This document shows positions 60,622 through 64,000 of a stretch of 64,000 bases of DNA, in pieces. Both the position numbers and the translations under genes were made by a program. Each line of letters starts with the position of its first letter. Positions within the stretch are counted from its first letter, which is position 1. The notes under the pieces are model-generated. The model saw only the letters and a list, made by a program, of their open reading frames with translations. It had not been told where the DNA came from and searched no databases. Source of the DNA: Paenibacillus montanisoli (GTDB taxonomy: Bacteria > Bacillota > Bacilli > Paenibacillales > Paenibacillaceae); the NCBI RefSeq assembly GCF_003268025.1, contig NZ_QLUW01000003.1, positions 310,001 to 374,000 on the forward strand. The letters run 5' to 3'.

Positions 60622-61533
60622 TTGCTTAAGAGAAGAACCCGTGATTTTCATCAGCTGTCGCCGGTTGCGAACGCTCTGTTTCATGTGATCGCCGCATCGC
60701 TGGCGATTATCGCCGTCTTTCCGTTTCTGTTCGTCCTCATCATTTCATTTACCGATGAAAATACGCTCGCCCGGAATGGTTACCGGTTAATCCCTGAGAA
60801 GTGGAGCGTTGACGCGTATCACTATATTTTCCAAACCGGAGATTCGCTGCTTCGTTCTTACGGCGTGACCTTGTTCGTTACCATCGTAGGCACACTGATC
60901 AGCTTGTGCATCATCACGCTGTACGCCTACGCCATTTCCCGGAAAAGCTTTAAATACCGCGGATTTTTCAGCTTCATCGCCTTTTTCACCATGCTGTTCA
61001 ACGGCGGCCTGGTTCCGACTTATATCGTCGTGACGCAGCTGCTGGATATGAAGGATTCCATTTGGGCGCTCATCATGCCGATGGCGGTCAACGCGTTCTA
61101 CATCATGATTATGCGGACCTTCTTCAGCACGATGGTGCCGGACGCCATCATCGAGTCCGGCCGGATCGACGGAGCCGGAGAGTTTCAGACGTTCATCCGG
61201 CTCGTGCTTCCGCTTTCCCTGCCGGGCATCGCGACAATCGCGCTGTTCAGCACCCTCGGGTATTGGAACGATTGGTTCAATGCGCTGCTTTATATCGACA
61301 ATCCGGATTTGGTTCCATTGCAGTCGATGCTGATGCGGATTGAGAACAGCATGCAGTTTATTTTGCAGAACTCGAACAACGCATCGCTCAGCTCCGGCAT
61401 CTTGCAAAATATGCCGCAGGATACATCCCGGATGGCGATGGTCGTGCTGGCAACCGGTCCGATTATTTTGGCGTATCCGTTCTTCCAGCGGTATTTCGTG
61501 CAAGGCCTGACGATCGGCGCGGTGAAGGAATAG
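60622..61533 (+). CDS. Sugar ABC transporter permease, YtcP family (transporter D)
   Basis: Second permease of transporter D, 303 residues, six membrane segments, the loop ESGRIDGAGEFQTFIRLVLP and the ending PFFQRYFVQGLTIGAVKE. The start is a TTG at 60622, behind AAGGAGGA. It lies 19 bases before the GH125 gene. Confidence 0.9.
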   Translation: MLKRRTRDFHQLSPVANALFHVIAASLAIIAVFPFLFVLIISFTDENTLARNGYRLIPEKWSVDAYHYIFQTGDSLLRSYGVTLFVTIVGTLISLCIITLYAYAISRKSFKYRGFFSFIAFFTMLFNGGLVPTYIVVTQLLDMKDSIWALIMPMAVNAFYIMIMRTFFSTMVPDAIIESGRIDGAGEFQTFIRLVLPLSLPGIATIALFSTLGYWNDWFNALLYIDNPDLVPLQSMLMRIENSMQFILQNSNNASLSSGILQNMPQDTSRMAMVVLATGPIILAYPFFQRYFVQGLTIGAVKE

Positions 61534-61552
61534 GAGAGAGGGGACTCGCAGC

Positions 61553-62872
61553 ATGGAACAATTCAGATTGCCTAAGATTGCAATGCCGCCTCTAGCGCTG
61601 CCGCGCTCGGTTGAAGCCGTTTTGGCGGAGGCGGAGAACAAGCTCGCCCACCGGCCTAAGCTGGCGCGGCTGTTTCGGAACTGCTATCCGAATACGCTCG
61701 ATACGACGACGAAGCTGATGGACGATGGGACGACCTTCATCATTACGGGCGATATCCCGGCGATGTGGCTGCGCGACTCCGTCGAGCAAGTCATTCATTA
61801 TGTCCCTCTTGCTAGGGAAGACGCTGATTTGCAGCGTATCATCGGCGGCTTGATCAAGCGTCATGTCCGCTGCATTCTGATCGATCCGTATGCGAATGCG
61901 TTCAATGAAACCGCGAATGACTGGCATTGGGATGCAGCTGACCAGACGGAAATGTCGCCTTGGGTGTGGGAGCGGAAGTTTGAGCTGGATTCGATCTGCT
62001 TCTCGATGAAGCTGGCTTACGCGTATTGGAAGGAAACCGGCCTTACGGATATTTTTAATTCGGAATTCAAGCTTGCCATGAACCGCATTCTGCAGCTTTG
62101 GCGTACGGAACAGCGGCACGAAGCGCTGTCGCCGTACAGGTTTACCCGCGACAACGGCATTCCGGAGGATTCGATCCGCAACGATGGTTTGGGCATGCCG
62201 GTCAACTATACGGGCATGATATGGTCGGGCTTCCGTCCAAGCGACGATGCCTGCGACTTTCATTACAATATTCCTTCGAACATGTTCGCAGCCGTAACGC
62301 TTAGCCGCATGCGCGAGATGGCTCAATGGGTTTTTCGCGATCTGGAGCTGGAAGCTTCGCTACGGAAGCTGGAGGAAGAGATCAGGCACGGCATTCAATT
62401 GTACGGGATCTACCGCCATCCGCAGCTGGGGCCGATTTACGCCTATGAGACGGACGGCTTTGGCAACTATTGTCTCATGGACGATGCCGGAACGCCGGGG
62501 CTATTGTCCATTCCGTATATCGGGTATACCGGTGCGGATGATCCGATCTATCAAAGGACGAGAGCGTTTGCCCTCAGTCAAGAGAACCCGTTCTACTACG
62601 AGGGGAAAGCGGCCCGCGGGATCGGCAGTCCGCATACGCCTCCCGGTTATGTGTGGCACATGGCCTTATCCATGCAGGGGATAACCGCGCTCACTGCGGA
62701 GGAGAAGCTGGCGATGATCGCAACGCTGGAACGGACCGATGCGGATACGGGATACATGCACGAAGGCTTCCTTGCGGATGATCCGTCCGTCTATACGCGG
62801 AGCTGGTTCGCTTGGTCGAACAGCTTATTCTCCCAGCTTGTTTACGGGGCAATGAAAGAAGGCATATTGTAA
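61553..62872 (+). CDS. GH125 exo-alpha-1,6-mannosidase
   Basis: Member of glycoside hydrolase family 125 (formerly DUF1237), metal-independent exo-alpha-1,6-mannosidases with an (alpha/alpha)6 barrel. 439 residues, normal family length. Hallmarks: FIITGDIPAMWLRDSVEQVI, ANDWHWDAADQTEMSPWVWE, RKFELDSICFSMKLAY, FRPSDDACDFHYNIPSNMFA, GYTGADDPIYQRTR and RSWFAWSNSLFSQLV. No signal peptide, so it trims imported mannosides in the cytoplasm. GAGAGAGGGGA precedes the ATG. It ends the transporter D operon. Confidence 0.95.
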   Translation: MEQFRLPKIAMPPLALPRSVEAVLAEAENKLAHRPKLARLFRNCYPNTLDTTTKLMDDGTTFIITGDIPAMWLRDSVEQVIHYVPLAREDADLQRIIGGLIKRHVRCILIDPYANAFNETANDWHWDAADQTEMSPWVWERKFELDSICFSMKLAYAYWKETGLTDIFNSEFKLAMNRILQLWRTEQRHEALSPYRFTRDNGIPEDSIRNDGLGMPVNYTGMIWSGFRPSDDACDFHYNIPSNMFAAVTLSRMREMAQWVFRDLELEASLRKLEEEIRHGIQLYGIYRHPQLGPIYAYETDGFGNYCLMDDAGTPGLLSIPYIGYTGADDPIYQRTRAFALSQENPFYYEGKAARGIGSPHTPPGYVWHMALSMQGITALTAEEKLAMIATLERTDADTGYMHEGFLADDPSVYTRSWFAWSNSLFSQLVYGAMKEGIL

Positions 62873-62915
62873 AAAGGAAACGAAAACCGCTTATTAGTTA
62901 AATATATTGAAATTA

Positions 62916-62965
62916 AAAGCCTGTATCTTCGATTACCAAGTAATCGAAGATACAGGCTTTTTCTC
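62916..62965 (+). terminator. Very strong terminator with a 21-bp perfect stem
   Basis: Arms of 21 bases (AAAGCCTGTATCTTCGATTA and its complement, plus one C-G pair) flank a three-base CAA loop, followed by TTTCTCC. It ends the GH125 operon. Confidence 0.85.
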
Positions 62966-63088
62966 CTTGGTTCCGCCATGGGTAGTCGATACGGGCATAC
63001 CAAATTATTTGCCAACAGAACCAATTTGATTATCTGGATAAAACAAGGGGAAAATGAGGGATAAACAAGAAATAAGGATGGCTGATTG

Positions 63089-63574
63089 ATGCTTCTTGAA
63101 CGTATAATTCTTATTTTGATCTGGATCGTTACCATAGGTCTTGTGGTGTTTACAACCCCGCGCAAAAAAATTCGTGAAGCATGGATCATTTTTATGTTTA
63201 AGCAAGTTTTAACGTGGACGTTAGGTCTTTCTGTAGTCGAGTTAAAACTTATTGAATACCCTGTTCGCGAGTTTGCCTATGCAACTCGGACCAGTTTTTC
63301 ATTTGAATATTTTATTTACCCAGCCATTTGCATTGTGTTTAACCTACGTTTTCCAAAAGACAAGGGCCCATTTCATAAGCTTTTTTGGTATATGCTTTTT
63401 CCGAGTTGGATGACAGCGTTGGAGGTTTTATTAGAGAACTACACACAACTAATTCACTTCATTCGCTGGCAGTGGTACTGGACTTGGATCACGTTGCTGG
63501 TTACATTCTATATTTCACGTCAGTTTTACCTTTGGTTTATCAAAAAAGAAACGGGAGGTATTAATAGTCAATAA
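63089..63574 (+). CDS. Small membrane protein, CBO0543 family
   Basis: Integral membrane protein of about 161 residues with about four hydrophobic segments (LERIILILIWIVTIGLVVF, FEYFIYPAICIVFNLRF, LFWYMLFPSWMTALEVLL, WTWITLLVTFYIS). It fits the CBO0543 family of unknown function, common in Bacillales. The ATG at 63089 follows AAGGATGG; a TTG at 63086 is possible. It is more AT-rich than the glycan operons and stands alone. Confidence 0.75.
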   Translation: MLLERIILILIWIVTIGLVVFTTPRKKIREAWIIFMFKQVLTWTLGLSVVELKLIEYPVREFAYATRTSFSFEYFIYPAICIVFNLRFPKDKGPFHKLFWYMLFPSWMTALEVLLENYTQLIHFIRWQWYWTWITLLVTFYISRQFYLWFIKKETGGINSQ

Positions 63575-63619
63575 ACGAAGCGAAGTTCGTTCCGCTAATG
63601 GGTACGATGGCACAACAAG

Positions 63620-63648
63620 AACAGGCCGCCTATTGTGGGCGGTCTGTT
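63620..63648. other. Hairpin downstream of the membrane-protein gene
   Basis: AACAGGCCGCC pairs with GGCGGTCTGTT (one G-T pair). No T-tract follows, so its role as terminator is unsure. Confidence 0.45.
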
Positions 63649-63749
63649 GCGCTCAAGGGAAAAGGCTGAGAGTTTACTATCTGCCGCATTCAAGGTGTGT
63701 TACAGAAATTTGGGAATTTTTCGATTGATGGAATAGGAGAAGGACTAAT

Positions 63750-64000
63750 ATTGAAAAAAATCGTGGAACTGGTATTATCCATTTTCTCAATAAGTATTTT
63801 GTTGATTGCATTGCTATTGAGGAAGCAGAACGGCTTGGGGAATTATTAAAGCCTACTACTCCGAATCGAACACCTGAAGAAGACTATATTCTTAGAATTA
63901 ACTATGACCCAGATGTTAAAGTTGATGCATTAAACTCTTACTTTGTTTGGATTGATAAAGAAAAACAAGAAGTGAAAATTGCACCGATTCAACAGGGAAC
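63750..64000 (+). CDS. Partial gene at the right edge, unknown, possibly frameshifted
   Basis: A coding-like frame runs off the window end: AIEEAERLGELLKPTTPNRT, then PEEDYILRINYDPDVKVDAL and NSYFVWIDKEKQEVKIAP. Its start is unclear. AGGAGAAGG lies before a TTG at 63751, but that TTG opens a different frame giving a lysine-led membrane segment (KKIVELVLSIFSISILLIAL) that stops at about 63849. A frameshift joining the two would make a signal-anchored extracellular protein. No family is recognised. Confidence 0.4.
   Translation, partial: MEKNRGTGIIHFLNKYFVDCIAIEEAERLGELLKPTTPNRTPEEDYILRINYDPDVKVDALNSYFVWIDKEKQEVKIAPIQQG

Noticed and set aside
1..64000. CRISPR arrays, tRNA or rRNA genes, intact insertion sequences, prophage
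   Set aside because: No regularly spaced repeats, transposase motifs, integrase or structural phage genes were seen on reading both strands.

Overview
The window looks like chromosome of a Paenibacillus-like, Gram-positive, spore-forming Bacillales species. The signs are several LplB/YtcP-type sugar ABC transporters with lipoprotein binding proteins, YesM/YesN-type and AraC regulators, strong AGGAGG ribosome sites with occasional TTG/GTG starts, an ECF sigma/RsiV-like pair, a class B sortase, and a gas vesicle cluster in the order known from Bacillus megaterium. No rRNA, tRNA, CRISPR array, intact insertion sequence or prophage was seen.

Layout. 134-3666: sugar transporter A (binding lipoprotein, two permeases). 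4144-6504: secreted InhA-type M6 metalloprotease in a more AT-rich stretch with repeated motifs around it. 6654-19332: a uronate-polysaccharide locus with an AraC-type membrane sensor-regulator, transporter B, a heparinase II/III-family lyase, a large secreted beta-helix protein and a GH88 unsaturated glucuronyl hydrolase; two direct copies of a ~55-bp terminator repeat bracket it. 19419-21865 (minus): a copper-amine-oxidase-N-like stalk protein and an ECF sigma/anti-sigma pair sharing one promoter motif. 22013-22935: remnants, namely an AraC tail and a frameshifted methyltransferase. 23487-33930: class B sortase, its likely NPKTG substrate with a discoidin-like domain, a LacI regulator, transporter C and two cytoplasmic glycosidase-like proteins; one operator sequence occurs before the sortase and before the LacI gene. 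34310-37423: ABC exporter fragment, then PhoX-like phosphatase-tatA-tatC. 37463-38290 (minus): M15 peptidase. 38497-46031: a glycerol-3-phosphate/glycerophosphodiester operon with metallophosphoesterase, GlpP antiterminator, leader terminator, UgpB, HAD phosphatase, UgpC, UgpA, UgpE and GlpQ. 46166-50245: gas vesicle cluster gvpA-O-N-F-G-L-S-K-J. 50338-51095: two small unknown proteins. 51262-54416: GH36-like alpha-galactosidase, D-serine dehydratase/D-threonine aldolase-like enzyme, RidA. 54566-62872: YesM/YesN two-component system, transporter D and a GH125 alpha-mannosidase. 63089-64000: a small membrane protein and a partial gene at the edge.

How it fits together. Most of the window is carbohydrate scavenging: a local regulator senses a glycan signal, a lipoprotein and two permeases import the oligosaccharide, and mostly cytoplasmic glycosidases or lyases degrade it. 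Transporters A-D have no ATPase gene of their own, so they must share one (an MsmX-type protein elsewhere, or the UgpC-like protein here). Phosphate and glycerophosphate scavenging (PhoX/Tat and Ugp/GlpQ) forms a second theme. The most unusual items are the sortase/surface-lectin/LacI module, the repeat-bracketed uronate locus, the ECF sigma promoter pair, and the compact gas vesicle cluster.
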